Counted from the stretch's first letter, positions 1 through 8,290 are shown. The stretch is 41,922 nucleotides of DNA from Actinophytocola sp. (GCA_009379975.1 WHSS01000016.1:1-41922); one strand, 5' to 3'. Notes: generated by a model not told the origin, from the sequence alone. Program-made: numbers and translations.

Positions 1-1
1 C

Positions 2-286
2 CGGGCGCAGCGCCGCTACCTCAAACTCCGCGACAAAGGCTGCGTGTTCGTCGGCTGTACTCGTCCGGCGGAATGGACCCAAGCGCACCATATACGCCAC
101 TGGATTGATCTAGGCCCGACGAATATCGCGAATCTCTGCCTACTCTGCGCCGAACACCATCGATTAATACACCATTCCGAATGGGACATCATCATGGCCC
201 CCGACGGCCACCCCGAATGCGTCCCACCCAAATTCATCGACCCGCAACAAACACCCCGAAGAAACTACGCCCACCACCACCTCTGA
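2..286 (+). pseudogene. 3' part of an HNH endonuclease, DUF222/13E12-repeat type
   Basis: The open frame runs in from the window edge, so the 5' part is missing; about 94 codons are visible. The pattern CVFVGC-x-RP, then AHHIRHW, then LCLLCAEHHRLIHH is the C-terminal HNH nuclease module of the DUF222/13E12 family common in mycobacteria and Pseudonocardiales. The paired Cys and the AHH/HH histidines are the expected metal and catalytic positions. The tail ends IDPQQTPRRNYAHHHL, and nearly the same tail recurs as an isolated fragment at 36744-36836. These genes are usually multicopy and of unknown cellular role. The visible part is intact, so it may be a complete gene cut by the window edge. 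Confidence 0.85.
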
Positions 287-317
287 CGATGAAAGCGACG
301 TCAACGTCGCTGCCTAC

Positions 318-1097
318 TCACACCATCCGCTGTTTGCGAGCCAGCAGCGAGATGCTCTTGACCCCGTAGGTCGCAGTTGCGCTGCGCGCGCTGGGCGAGA
401 TGAAAGAGTAGGGGTTGACGCGAACCTCCTCGACGCGCAGCCCGGCGGACTCGATCGCGCTCCGGTAGCTATCTTCCTGAGCGGCGCCGCCGATGCATGA
501 CGCCCACAGGTCGACGTTGCACACGATCGCCTCGGCCAGCGGCCGCTCGGTGACGATGTCGGCGATCGCCAGCCTGCCACCCGGCCGCAGCACGCGGGCT
601 GCCTCGACAAACACGGCCGCTTTGTCCGGGCAGAGGTTGATCACGCCGTTGGAGATCACGCAATCCACCATGCCGTCCGGTGCCGGGAGCCGGTCGATGC
701 GGCCATGACGGAACTGGACGCGATCATCCACGTTCGACTCGCGGGCCAGCCGCCGCGCCTTGTCGAGTTGTTCCTGGGTGAAGTCGATCCCGACCACCAG
801 ACCCGCGGGGCCGACAAGGTCACCGGCAAGGAAGGCGTCCATGCCCGAACCACTGCCGAGGTCGAAGACTCGCTCGCCAGGACGCAATGCGGCCAGATCG
901 AAGAAATACCCGACGCCGGCGAACGACTCGATCGCTCCGGCCGGTGCCCCGTCGAGCGCGGCGGTGTCGTAACCGAGTTGTTCTGCCAGTTCCCGTCCCG
1001 TCTCGAAGTGGTATGAGCCGTGCGGTTCCTCCGCCACCAGCTGATACATGTGCTGGACCTTCGCTTCGAGCGCGTTGGTGTCCACTGAGGTCGTCAT
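318..1097 (-). CDS. SAM-dependent methyltransferase, ArsM-like but lacking most arsenic-binding Cys
   Basis: A class I methyltransferase of 259 residues. Motif I is VFDLGSGSGMD, followed by the acidic end of strand 2 (VVGIDFT) and the ArsM-family block ISNGVINLCPDK with RVLRPGGRLAIADI. A family-typical WASCIGGA follows. In canonical arsenite methyltransferases the block reads SNCVINLS and an extra Cys follows motif I; here those positions are Gly and Ala, so As(III) methylation is doubtful. The ATG at 1097 is chosen because it lies 5 bp after the OsmC-like gene stop and follows an AGGG within that gene's end. It is cotranscribed with the OsmC-like gene and is a paralogue of the methyltransferase at 2705-3499. 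The substrate is unknown. Confidence 0.8.
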   Translation of the reverse strand: MTTSVDTNALEAKVQHMYQLVAEEPHGSYHFETGRELAEQLGYDTAALDGAPAGAIESFAGVGYFFDLAALRPGERVFDLGSGSGMDAFLAGDLVGPAGLVVGIDFTQEQLDKARRLARESNVDDRVQFRHGRIDRLPAPDGMVDCVISNGVINLCPDKAAVFVEAARVLRPGGRLAIADIVTERPLAEAIVCNVDLWASCIGGAAQEDSYRSAIESAGLRVEEVRVNPYSFISPSARSATATYGVKSISLLARKQRMV

Positions 1098-1102
1098 CGT
1101 GA

Positions 1103-1672
1103 TCACGCCCTGGCGATGGTGACGGCCACGGGGTTGCGGAGAATGTCGAGCACCGGCGAGGTCCGTTGCACGTGCGCGCACAACTCGTCGACCTTGTCGT
1201 CCGGTGCGTCGCAGTCGATGCGATAGGTCACCCGCACATCCGAGTAACCGGGGCGTACGTCGTCGGACAGTCCGAGGAAGCCGTGCAGATCAAGCTCACC
1301 TTCCAGGTCGAATTCCAGGCTGCGGACAGTGATGCCCTGTGCGGCCGCGTTGTATGAGACGCCGACGGCGAGGCACGACGCAAGGGCGTGCAGGATCACC
1401 TCGACGGCGTTGGGAGCGTGGTTGGCCCCGAGCAAGACCGGCGGCTCATCGCCTTCGAGCACGTACGGTTCCTCACGCGAAGTGTCCTCAGCGCCCGCAC
1501 CCCAGAATCCCTGGATCGAGGTGCGGGAATGGCCGCCGCCCAGCCAGGTGTTGGCGGCGCGGAACCGGAAGGCGGCCAGTGCCGGATCCGCCTTGATCAG
1601 TCCAACGGTCTGGACGAGCTGGTCGACGTTTACGCCGTTCTGGGCATGTTGCGGGGCTTCGGTCGTGGACAT
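1103..1672 (-). CDS. OsmC-like family protein
   Basis: A 189-residue OsmC/Ohr-superfamily protein. The hallmark helix is present as EVILHALASCLAVGVSYNAA, with the first conserved Cys in ASC. At the position where peroxidase members carry the second Cys (CP-x), this protein reads RTSPVLDIL, so the two-Cys hydroperoxide reductase pair is incomplete. Another Cys in ELCAHV lies one helix turn away. The ATG at 1672 follows AAGGAG with good spacing, and an upstream in-frame start is less likely. It is first gene of a two-gene operon with the methyltransferase and divergent from the sigma factor at 1894. A link to thiol or electrophile stress is an inference from the neighbouring SigR/RsrA-like pair. 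Confidence 0.8.
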   Translation of the reverse strand: MSTTEAPQHAQNGVNVDQLVQTVGLIKADPALAAFRFRAANTWLGGGHSRTSIQGFWGAGAEDTSREEPYVLEGDEPPVLLGANHAPNAVEVILHALASCLAVGVSYNAAAQGITVRSLEFDLEGELDLHGFLGLSDDVRPGYSDVRVTYRIDCDAPDDKVDELCAHVQRTSPVLDILRNPVAVTIARA

Positions 1673-1893
1673 GGTGCGCTCCTTGGTTGGTCGGACCGCT
1701 CCGCGCCTGGTGCGCGGATCGCTATGCCTCTCCAGACGACCCGCCGTCCGGCGGTATTGCATCGGCGGCCATTCGGCGCAATCAGGAGCGAGTGGCGCGA
1801 GCGAGGTGAAACTTTCGCCGACGCCGGAGCGAAGCCCGTAGAGAGCACATGCAATAGGCGAGGGGACGAAACCGTCACAAGGATGTGACAGCA

Positions 1894-2481
1894 GTGGTCG
1901 TGGCAGGTAGCCGAGCCGACCGAGCGGAGCGGATCCGCCGGTTGGCCCACGAGGAGCTGCCCAGGCTCTACCGCATCGCCCGTCGCATCGTCGGGGACGA
2001 AGCCGAGGACGCGGTGCAGGACTGCTTGCTCAAGGCATTCCAGAAGATCGATCAGCTGCAGGACGACACGGCGGCTCGGTCGTGGCTGACGAGTATCCTC
2101 GTCAACTGCTGCCGGGACCGCTACCGCTCGCAGTCCCGGCGCCCCGATGAGGTCGAGTTCGACGAGGTCGAGGAGTTCTCGCTCTACCGCAAGATCGCCT
2201 ACGAGGACCCGTTCCCGTACTCCGACTCGCTGCACCTCGACTTCCTCGCGGAGTTCGGGAACGAGGACGTGCGGGCGGTGTTGCTCCGGATATCCGAGCT
2301 GTATCGCATCCCGCTCGTGCTGGTGTACATGGACGGTTTCCTGGCGCGCGAGGTCGCCGCCATGCTCGACGCCCCGCTGGGCACGGTGCTCGCTCGGCTG
2401 CATCGAGGACGCAAGCTCTTCGAGAAGCAGATGTGGGAGTACGCGTCCGAACGTGGCCTGCTTCGGGAGGTGACGCGGTGA
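1894..2481 (+). CDS. ECF RNA polymerase sigma factor, SigR/SigH-like
   Basis: About 195 residues with sigma region 2 (LPRLYRIARRIVGDEAEDAVQD, then LKAF and a basic arginine-rich segment) and region 4 (PLVLVYMDGFLAREVAAMLD, then GTVLARLHRGRKLFEKQ). The C-terminal LHRGRK...YASERGLL resembles SigR/SigH of actinobacteria, which respond to disulfide stress. The nearest SD is AAGGA at 1879-1883. It is 1 nt from the GTG at 1885 but 10 nt from the GTG at 1894, so 1894 is preferred. The stop overlaps the next start (GTGA at 2478), giving translational coupling with the anti-sigma factor. Autoregulation is typical of the class, but I could not identify a clear SigR-type GGAAT/GTT promoter upstream. Confidence 0.88.
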   Translation: MVVAGSRADRAERIRRLAHEELPRLYRIARRIVGDEAEDAVQDCLLKAFQKIDQLQDDTAARSWLTSILVNCCRDRYRSQSRRPDEVEFDEVEEFSLYRKIAYEDPFPYSDSLHLDFLAEFGNEDVRAVLLRISELYRIPLVLVYMDGFLAREVAAMLDAPLGTVLARLHRGRKLFEKQMWEYASERGLLREVTR

Positions 2482-2708
2482 TCTCGTGCGCGGAAGCGGT
2501 ACGGCAACTCTGGGAGTACCTCGACGACGTGATCCCGGAGACGGAGCGTGTCTCGGTCGAAGCACATCTCGCCCGGTGCCGCCGCTGCTGCGGTGAGCTG
2601 GAGTTCGCCAGGGAACTCCGTCTCACGCTGGCATCGACGGCGAACGAGTCCATCCCGCACGGCGTCCTGCGGCGCCTGCACGAGACCTTGGAGGAACTGG
2701 AGCCATGA
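2478..2708 (+). CDS. RsrA-like zinc-binding anti-sigma factor
   Basis: A 76-residue ZAS-type anti-sigma factor. The zinc motif is H30-x3-C34-x2-C37 with an upstream C4. The spacing C-26-H-4-C-3-C equals that of Streptomyces RsrA (C11, H37, C41, C44), in which oxidation of these cysteines releases zinc and SigR. An extra Cys (C38) follows directly. The GTG start overlaps the sigma stop, and the stop overlaps the next ATG (ATGA at 2705). The three genes therefore form a tightly coupled operon. Function as a redox-sensing antagonist of the upstream sigma factor is inferred from motif spacing and gene order. Confidence 0.85.
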   Translation: MISCAEAVRQLWEYLDDVIPETERVSVEAHLARCRRCCGELEFARELRLTLASTANESIPHGVLRRLHETLEELEP

Positions 2709-3499
2709 GCCGAGACCTGATGCACAGCGCCGAGGTGAAGGACCTGGTCCGCGAGGCCTATCGCAACGTGCCGCCGACCACCGCGGCCGTCGCACACAAA
2801 CACTACGACGCCGACGAGTTGGCCATGCTGCCGCAATCGGCGATCCAGCGCGCCCTCGGCGTGGCCAACCACCTGCGCTACGCCGGCATCGTTCCCGGCG
2901 AAACCGTGCTCGACCTGGGCTGCGGCGGCGGGATCGACACCATCCTGGCCGCCAACCGGGCGGGCCCGGCCGGGCGGGTGATCGCCTTGGACTTCCTGCC
3001 CGAGATGCTCGAGCGCACCGCGAACGCCGCGGCCGAAGCAGGTGTGTCCGCCACCGTGAAGCCGCTGGAAGGCGAACTGGAGTCGATACCGCTTCCCGAC
3101 GACAGCGTCGATCTGATCATCTCGAACGGTGTGATCAACCTGGCGCCACGCAAGGCGCGGGCGATGGCCGAATGCGCACGCGTCCTTCGTGCCGGTGGGA
3201 GGTTATGCGTGTCCGACCTGACCATCGAGCAGGAGGGCCTGCCCCCGGAGATCCTCACGCAGCCCGCGGCGTGGGCGGGGTGCATCGCCGGCGCCCTCGC
3301 GGAAGCCGACTTCGTGCACAAGCTCGAGCGAGCCGGCTTCTCCGGGGTCGAGGTCCTCACCCACGAACCGCTGAGCATCGACGACTGCGCGTTGTACCCG
3401 CTCTTCTCCGACGAGGTCATCAAGCTGATGACCGAGCTCATCCCGGCGGACAAGCACGCATCGGTCGCGGTCGCGGTGGTGATCAGGGCACACCTGTAA
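2705..3499 (+). CDS. SAM-dependent methyltransferase, ArsM-like paralogue
   Basis: A 264-residue class I methyltransferase with motif I VLDLGCGGGID, VIALDFLPEML, ISNGVINLAPRKA and RVLRAGGRLCVSDL. WAGCIAGAL matches the WASCIGGA block of the divergent paralogue at 318-1097. As there, SNCVINL of genuine ArsM is changed to SNGVINL, so arsenic methylation is not supported. The ATG overlaps the anti-sigma stop by 4 bp, placing it under the same promoter as the sigma/anti-sigma pair. It is therefore probably a direct output of that stress switch. The natural substrate cannot be read from the sequence. Confidence 0.82.
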   Translation: MSRDLMHSAEVKDLVREAYRNVPPTTAAVAHKHYDADELAMLPQSAIQRALGVANHLRYAGIVPGETVLDLGCGGGIDTILAANRAGPAGRVIALDFLPEMLERTANAAAEAGVSATVKPLEGELESIPLPDDSVDLIISNGVINLAPRKARAMAECARVLRAGGRLCVSDLTIEQEGLPPEILTQPAAWAGCIAGALAEADFVHKLERAGFSGVEVLTHEPLSIDDCALYPLFSDEVIKLMTELIPADKHASVAVAVVIRAHL

Positions 3500-3519
3500 G
3501 TGGAAGTGCCCTGCTAGGC

Positions 3520-3569
3520 GGACTGAAAGGACCACTCACTCCATTGAACGGACTGAAAGCGTCGTTCAG
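3520..3569. repeat. Direct 10-bp repeat plus short hairpin between convergent genes
   Basis: GGACTGAAAG occurs at 3520-3529 and again at 3550-3559, exactly 30 bp apart. The second copy runs into a 5-bp inverted pair (CTGAA at 3553-3557 and TTCAG at 3565-3569). The element lies in the 72-bp gap between the convergent methyltransferase and metallopeptidase genes. It may be a bidirectional terminator or a dispersed intergenic repeat; it has no T-tract. Confidence 0.4.
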
Positions 3570-3571
3570 CG

Positions 3572-6500
3572 CTAGCGCTGCCCCTTACACTTGCCTGCCC
3601 TGTTCCGCTGGCAGTCCGCGGCACCGACCTCCGGCGCCGGCCGGCCGAACACCTGGAACTCGGCGGCTCGGACCTGCTCCGTGGGCGGACTCAGCACCGC
3701 ACGGTCAGGCGTCTGCGCCTCGCTGGCGCAGTCCGGGTTGCTGAACACCGGGTCATTGACCGGGTTGGCCTCGCCGGTGTAATCCGGCCCGCCGGTGCAC
3801 TGGCTGTGCCGCACCCGCAGCCGAATGTGCGTCGCCGTCGTTGGCCGCACCTCGAAGGCCCGCAGCGTCAGGTCCGGCGCCGTCGGCCGCGGCCGGACAC
3901 CGGGGAAGGCGTCGTCCGGGCTCCGGTAGACGACGCGGAACTCGGCCTCGTCTTCGTCGCAGGTGTTGCCGTCGACCGTCGCGTCGCACGCGAGGATGTC
4001 GAACGAACGCAGCGCCGAGAACCTGCTCTGGCCCTCGGAATCGGCCTCGTCGTCCGGCATTGCCGGACGCAATGCGGCGCTCACTTGCACCTCGGCCACG
4101 TCGACCGGCTCGTCACCGAGTTCCACGGTGACCTGGCGGCCGCGGACCTGCTCGCCTTCGCCGCGTCCGGCGCTGGCGGTGCCCGCCGATTCCAGTGACG
4201 CCCAGTTCGTCGCCTCCGTGTCGTCGATCAGCTTGTCCAGGTTGACGCCGTCGCCGCCGGCCGTGGCGCCATTGTGGACGGAGGCAAGGTTGCGCCGCAT
4301 GGGAACACGCACGACCCGCTCCTCGCCAGCGTCGAAGGTCTGGGTGAAGCGGAACGCGCCGAATCCCTCCGCCTGGGCGATGAACTCGTAGGTACCCGGC
4401 ACAAACTCCACGGTGTCGGCGACGTCGGTCGACGGGTCGGTGTCGGCCGTCGGGCTCATCCGCGCCTGATACCGCCCGGTGTAGACGGTCAGCTTGTCCG
4501 CCACGCCCTCACCCGCGTCGGCAGCCTCGAACCGCACGGCGGCCTCGTCATCGGCGACCGGGGACGACCAGCCCGGGATGGGATCGTGGTCGTCGGGCCC
4601 GGTGGACTCCGCCGTCGCGCCGAGGCCACGCCGGGCGAAGGTGTCCCACATCTCCTCCTGGTTCGCCCCGTCGAAGCGCAGCATGTCCGCGGCGAGCATC
4701 GCGTCCCGGGAGTCGACCATCGTCGAGCCGCTCGGGTTATTCAGGAAGCCGTCGAACATCAGCTGCGCCAAGCGCCGGTTGCCCGGGCACTCATCGGCGG
4801 GGAGCTCACCGCGGGCACACCGAAGCTGCAGACCCGCGTCGTCCGACGGGAATTCCCCGTCATACTTGGCGTTCAGTGCCTCGGCGATGTCGAAGTTGGT
4901 CGCGCTCCAGATCTCGCCATCGGCGTGCGGCGACGTCGCGCCGTTGCCGTCGTAGGCCAGGTTGGAGTAGTTCAGCGGGCTCTCGTTCATCCCGTAGTTG
5001 CGGATGCCGCGTTCCTTGTTGCCGGTGACGTAGGGTGCGAGCGCGAACGGGTTCGCATCCTCACCGGCGCTGATCCCGAAGCCGCGGAAGTAGTCCGCGA
5101 AGATCAGGTCCGACCAGCTCTCCGTCTGCCCCTGGCTGGCGCCGGTCCCGGTGTCGGGGCCGGCGATCATGCGGTTGCTGATCGCGTGGCCGTACTCGTG
5201 GGCGACGATCGCCATGTCGTAGGCCCCGTCGGTGCACGTCCCGTAGAAGGCTCCCGCCAGCGGCTGCCACAGGTACTGGTTGGTGATCCCCGGGATGCCG
5301 TCCTGCAGGGTGATCTGGTTGGCGTTGTCCCTGCCGTTGAAGGTGCGGCGGCCTGCCTGCGAGTTGCCGATCTCCGGGTCGTTCTCGCGCTGCGGGCCGG
5401 TGTTGCCGAAGTTGGACCGCTGCAGGTTCGACGTCAGCTCGGTGAAGCCGAGGTTATAGCTCCAGTCGTGCATCCGGTTGTGCATCACGAACAGGTTGGT
5501 GGTGGCGGCATCGTCGTCGGCGCCACCGGGCCGGTCGAACATCGTCGGATCGCATTCACTCCTCATCCAGGTGTTGTTCCAGGCGAAGTCGTAGTTACGC
5601 GTCGGGCTGACCGGGCGTTGGACGACGGTGTCCGGCGTGAGGAAGCTCAGCTCGGATATCGCCGTCGACGCATTGTTGCCATCGGTGGTGAACATCGGCA
5701 CGCTCGGCGGCGTCACGTCCCACGGCACCCGCGACGAGGAGTTGTTCTGCTCCTCATCACACGCGTCCGCGTCGCTGATCCAGCACCACAGCTGCCGGGT
5801 GTCAGCCGAGGGATCGTCGGCGTCGGCAAACGGTGGGTTCGCGGGGAACACCCGCCAGCGAGGCATCGGGACGATCGGGTCCGCCTCGTCATCGCCGTCG
5901 CCCTGCGCGAAGTGGTCGACGCGGTTACTGCGCAGCAGCACCTTGCCGGTTTCGGCGTCGACGAAGCTGATGAAAGCCGCCGGGCGGCCGTCGTCCTCGT
6001 GATCGTCATGGCCGGCTTTGAGCAGCGTGACCTCCCAAGCCTTGCGGACTCCGTCACGAGGCGTCGGCATCGCGGTCAAGCGCGCCCGCTGCACGTCGTG
6101 TGACAGCGCGGCGTCGAAGGTGCTCCAGTCGTCCTCGGACGGCACCGCGCTCAGCGAACCGAGGTCCAGCTCGACATCGACGGCGGCGGCCTTGATCGCA
6201 GCGGCCGCGTCCAGCCGGTGCGCGCCGGTGACCTCGGAGTCGCCAGTGAGCGACGACGACACCACGGCGATCCGGCCATCACGCTGCACGCCTATGGTGA
6301 GCAAGCCGTCCCAGCCCGCGGTCAGGTCGCCGAAGGTCTGCCGGAACTGCACCACGTGCGCGACGTCGGGGTTGGCGGGCTTCGCGCCGTCACGGAGCAC
6401 AGGCACCAGGTCCGGGCTGTCGTAGAGCGGCGTATCCCGCAGCACGTCGAGGGCGTCGACCGCGGCCGCACTCAGCCGGAAGAGAACCCGGTTGTCTCGG

Positions 6501-6853
6501 ACGAACGCACGAGCGACATCGACGGCGGCACCGTCCGCGGGTCCCGACAGGTAACCACCGTGCTTGAGGAGCAGGTGCGGCGTACCGAAGGCGTTCCAGC
6601 GCACCGCGGTGGCACCGAGTTCGGGCGCGCGGGCCGTCTGCTCCGCGGTGGGCGTCAGCTTGCCCTCGCGAGCGTCCAGGTCGGGGACCCGATCGGGACC
6701 TTCACCCTGGATCGAGAACCCCTGCTCATCGCCGGTCGATGCGGCGGGCTGACCCGAGGCGGGCACGGATGCCGCCAGCAGGACGGTGAGAAAGAGCGGA
6801 ACGAGCAGGGAGATGACGCTCCCGCGCGGCCTCTTCCGGAATGGTTTTGGCAT
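3572..6853 (-). CDS. Secreted M36 (fungalysin)-type zinc metallopeptidase with C-terminal discoidin-like domain
   Basis: A 1093-residue extracellular protease. The N-terminus has a basic stretch, a hydrophobic core (VISLLVPLFLTVLLAAS) and an Ala-x-Gly-like cleavage region, so it is a Sec-type signal peptide. A propeptide of roughly 300 residues follows, with GTPHLLLKHGGYL and a pepSY/FTP-like VVQFRQTFGDL. The catalytic domain has HEYGH at residues 552-556 and a likely third zinc ligand, E578 in ESWSDL. After about residue 780 comes a small beta domain (PGTYEFIAQAEGF). A C-terminal F5/8 type C-like domain then starts at NGATAGGDGVNLDKLIDD and carries Cys pairs. The start is fixed by AAGGAGG before the ATG. 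It is transcribed alone. The maturation route and substrate are unknown. Confidence 0.88.
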   Translation of the reverse strand: MPKPFRKRPRGSVISLLVPLFLTVLLAASVPASGQPAASTGDEQGFSIQGEGPDRVPDLDAREGKLTPTAEQTARAPELGATAVRWNAFGTPHLLLKHGGYLSGPADGAAVDVARAFVRDNRVLFRLSAAAVDALDVLRDTPLYDSPDLVPVLRDGAKPANPDVAHVVQFRQTFGDLTAGWDGLLTIGVQRDGRIAVVSSSLTGDSEVTGAHRLDAAAAIKAAAVDVELDLGSLSAVPSEDDWSTFDAALSHDVQRARLTAMPTPRDGVRKAWEVTLLKAGHDDHEDDGRPAAFISFVDAETGKVLLRSNRVDHFAQGDGDDEADPIVPMPRWRVFPANPPFADADDPSADTRQLWCWISDADACDEEQNNSSSRVPWDVTPPSVPMFTTDGNNASTAISELSFLTPDTVVQRPVSPTRNYDFAWNNTWMRSECDPTMFDRPGGADDDAATTNLFVMHNRMHDWSYNLGFTELTSNLQRSNFGNTGPQRENDPEIGNSQAGRRTFNGRDNANQITLQDGIPGITNQYLWQPLAGAFYGTCTDGAYDMAIVAHEYGHAISNRMIAGPDTGTGASQGQTESWSDLIFADYFRGFGISAGEDANPFALAPYVTGNKERGIRNYGMNESPLNYSNLAYDGNGATSPHADGEIWSATNFDIAEALNAKYDGEFPSDDAGLQLRCARGELPADECPGNRRLAQLMFDGFLNNPSGSTMVDSRDAMLAADMLRFDGANQEEMWDTFARRGLGATAESTGPDDHDPIPGWSSPVADDEAAVRFEAADAGEGVADKLTVYTGRYQARMSPTADTDPSTDVADTVEFVPGTYEFIAQAEGFGAFRFTQTFDAGEERVVRVPMRRNLASVHNGATAGGDGVNLDKLIDDTEATNWASLESAGTASAGRGEGEQVRGRQVTVELGDEPVDVAEVQVSAALRPAMPDDEADSEGQSRFSALRSFDILACDATVDGNTCDEDEAEFRVVYRSPDDAFPGVRPRPTAPDLTLRAFEVRPTTATHIRLRVRHSQCTGGPDYTGEANPVNDPVFSNPDCASEAQTPDRAVLSPPTEQVRAAEFQVFGRPAPEVGAADCQRNRAGKCKGQR

Positions 6854-6908
6854 GGTTGGCCTCCTTGTAGGGACGGCGGATCGCGCCGACTGCCGGAGTG
6901 CCTAACGA

Positions 6909-6922
6909 CACCCGATCGGGTG
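6909..6922. promoter_or_regulatory. Perfect 14-bp palindrome upstream of the metallopeptidase
   Basis: CACCCGATCGGGTG is a perfect palindrome 56 bp upstream of the metallopeptidase start. Its size and position suit a dimeric repressor, possibly the TetR protein at 7255, but no second copy was noticed. It is the only clear structure in the 239 bases between 6854 and 7092. Confidence 0.35.
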
Positions 6923-7092
6923 AGGTTCGGTCACTCACGGGAACAGCACGCCTGCCAGGAGACACCACAAATTCTTTGGGGAATCGACAAAACTCTGCAC
7001 CACCTCCGCCTCGCCTTCTGGCTCTGCGAAGGTGTCCGGCATCAGCTCACACGAACTGTCCGCACGCCGACACGTGCATGCGCGGGTGGGTG

Positions 7093-7251
7093 CTAGGCAC
7101 TGCAAGTGAGCTGGTCGATCTTGCGTATGCGCCCGTCGAGCGTGGGCGATGAGCCGCTCCCTGTCCAGAACGACGCCGTCGTTGTCGAAGGTGATGTCCG
7201 GCGTGTGGTAGCGGTCGAGAATCGCGGCCGGCCCCTCGTCGCAGGCGCCGT
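7093..7251 (-). pseudogene. Remnant of an NTF2/SnoaL-like gene
   Basis: On the minus strand one frame encodes GPAAILDRYHTPDITFDNDG and then VVLDRERLIAHARR. This looks like the first strand-helix of an NTF2/SnoaL-fold protein. The frame then changes, and a neighbouring frame gives TLDGRIRKIDQLTCSA followed by a stop, like the last strand of the same fold. No complete protein can be read, and any N-terminus would run into the divergent TetR gene. I read it as a deletion or frameshift remnant of a gene once divergent from that regulator. The family assignment is tentative. Confidence 0.35.
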
Positions 7252-7254
7252 CGC

Positions 7255-7821
7255 GTGGACGCCGAACGCAACACCGGAGCCATCCTCGACGCCGCGATCC
7301 AGGTCCTCGGCCACTCACCCGATGCCAGAATGGAGCACATCGCCCGAGCGGCCGGGGTCAGCAGGCAGACCCTTTACGCCCACTTCCCGGCGCGCGAGTC
7401 ACTCGTCAACGCGGTGCTCGACAAGCTCACCGGCGAAACCCTCGCCGCGATCGACGCCGCCGACTTGGACAACGGTCCCGCGGCGGCCGCCCTGATCCGG
7501 CTCCTCGACGCCAGCTGGCAGACCTTCGAGCGCTACCCGGTACTGGTCAACGGCACCCTGACCCAGCTGAGGCAGGCCGAATCCGACGAGCGCCACACGC
7601 CGGTGCTCGCCCGCATCGAACGGCTCGTGCGGCGGGGCCAGGACGCAGGTGAGTTCGACGGCGAGCTCTCGCCTGCCTGGTTGGTTGCCACCACGGTCGC
7701 GCTCGGGCATACGGCGGGGGACCTGGCCGACACCGGGCAACTGACCACCGCAGAAGCTCGTGCGGCGCTCAACCGCAGCGTACTGCGCGTCTTCGGCGCG
7801 CGTGACAGCGCCGGCTCGTGA
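7255..7821 (+). CDS. TetR-family transcriptional regulator
   Basis: A 188-residue protein with an N-terminal TetR helix-turn-helix: ILDAAIQVLG, then IARAAGVSRQTLYAHFPARESLV at about residues 30-55. The ligand-binding half is all-helical and not diagnostic. It starts with GTG at 7255; no strong SD is visible, so it may be leaderless or start elsewhere. The DoxX-like gene follows 85 bp downstream on the same strand and is a likely target or operon partner. The decayed NTF2-like remnant lies directly divergent. Confidence 0.82.
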   Translation: MDAERNTGAILDAAIQVLGHSPDARMEHIARAAGVSRQTLYAHFPARESLVNAVLDKLTGETLAAIDAADLDNGPAAAALIRLLDASWQTFERYPVLVNGTLTQLRQAESDERHTPVLARIERLVRRGQDAGEFDGELSPAWLVATTVALGHTAGDLADTGQLTTAEARAALNRSVLRVFGARDSAGS

Positions 7822-7906
7822 CGCAGCTCACGAAGCCGTTCTGTCACAAGCATCGCATCGGCGGCATCTCATGTTCGAGTCACCGACAATATCAAGGAGA
7901 ACCCTC

Positions 7907-8290
7907 ATGAACCTCGCTCTGTGGATCGTCGCCGGACTGCTTGCCGCTGCCTACCTGTTCGGCGGCGGCAAGCTGGTCCTGTCGAAGGAGAAGATCAAGA
8001 GCACTTCGGCCAGCGCGAAGTGGGTCGACGACTTCGGTGCCGGCACCATCAAGGCCATCGGGGTCTTCGAGGTCCTTGGCGCGGCGGGTCTGATCCTTCC
8101 GGCCGTGCTCGGCATCGCGCCGGTTCTGGTGCCGCTGGCCGCCGTGGGTTTGGCGGTGATCATGGTGGGTGCGGTGATCACCCGCATCCGGCGTCGCGAG
8201 TTCAAGTTCATGGCGGCGGATCTCGTCTATCTCGCCCTGCTCAGCTTCGTGGTGTGGGGCCGCTTCTTCGCCGAGCCCTTCACCGGGTGA
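7907..8290 (+). CDS. DoxX-family membrane protein
   Basis: A 127-residue integral membrane protein with four hydrophobic segments: ALWIVAGLLAAAYLFGG, a helix around AIGVFEVLGAAGLILPAVL, VLVPLAAVGLAVIMVGAVI and LVYLALLSFVVWGRFF. The GGGKL and FEVLGAAGL features and the length suit the DoxX-like family. The start at 7907 follows AAGGAGA with proper spacing; longer in-frame starts upstream lack this. It follows the TetR gene and probably depends on it. DoxX proteins are linked to redox and thiol stress in some actinobacteria, but no function can be assigned here. Confidence 0.8.
   Translation: MNLALWIVAGLLAAAYLFGGGKLVLSKEKIKSTSASAKWVDDFGAGTIKAIGVFEVLGAAGLILPAVLGIAPVLVPLAAVGLAVIMVGAVITRIRRREFKFMAADLVYLALLSFVVWGRFFAEPFTG

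Noticed and set aside
1755-1856. TATTGCAT (1755-1762) and ATGCAATA (1849-1856) as an operator pair upstream of the sigma factor
   Set aside because: Perfect but short arms 86 bp apart, one of them 84 bp inside the untranslated region of the OsmC operon. No third copy was noticed, so chance is likely.
318-3499. Arsenic resistance operon
   Set aside because: The methyltransferases lack key cysteines and no arsR, arsB or arsC is nearby.
4274-6103. Plus-strand open frame of 609 codons
   Set aside because: It is antisense to the metallopeptidase, whose motifs are clear. The frame stays open because of GC bias and shows no recognisable fold.
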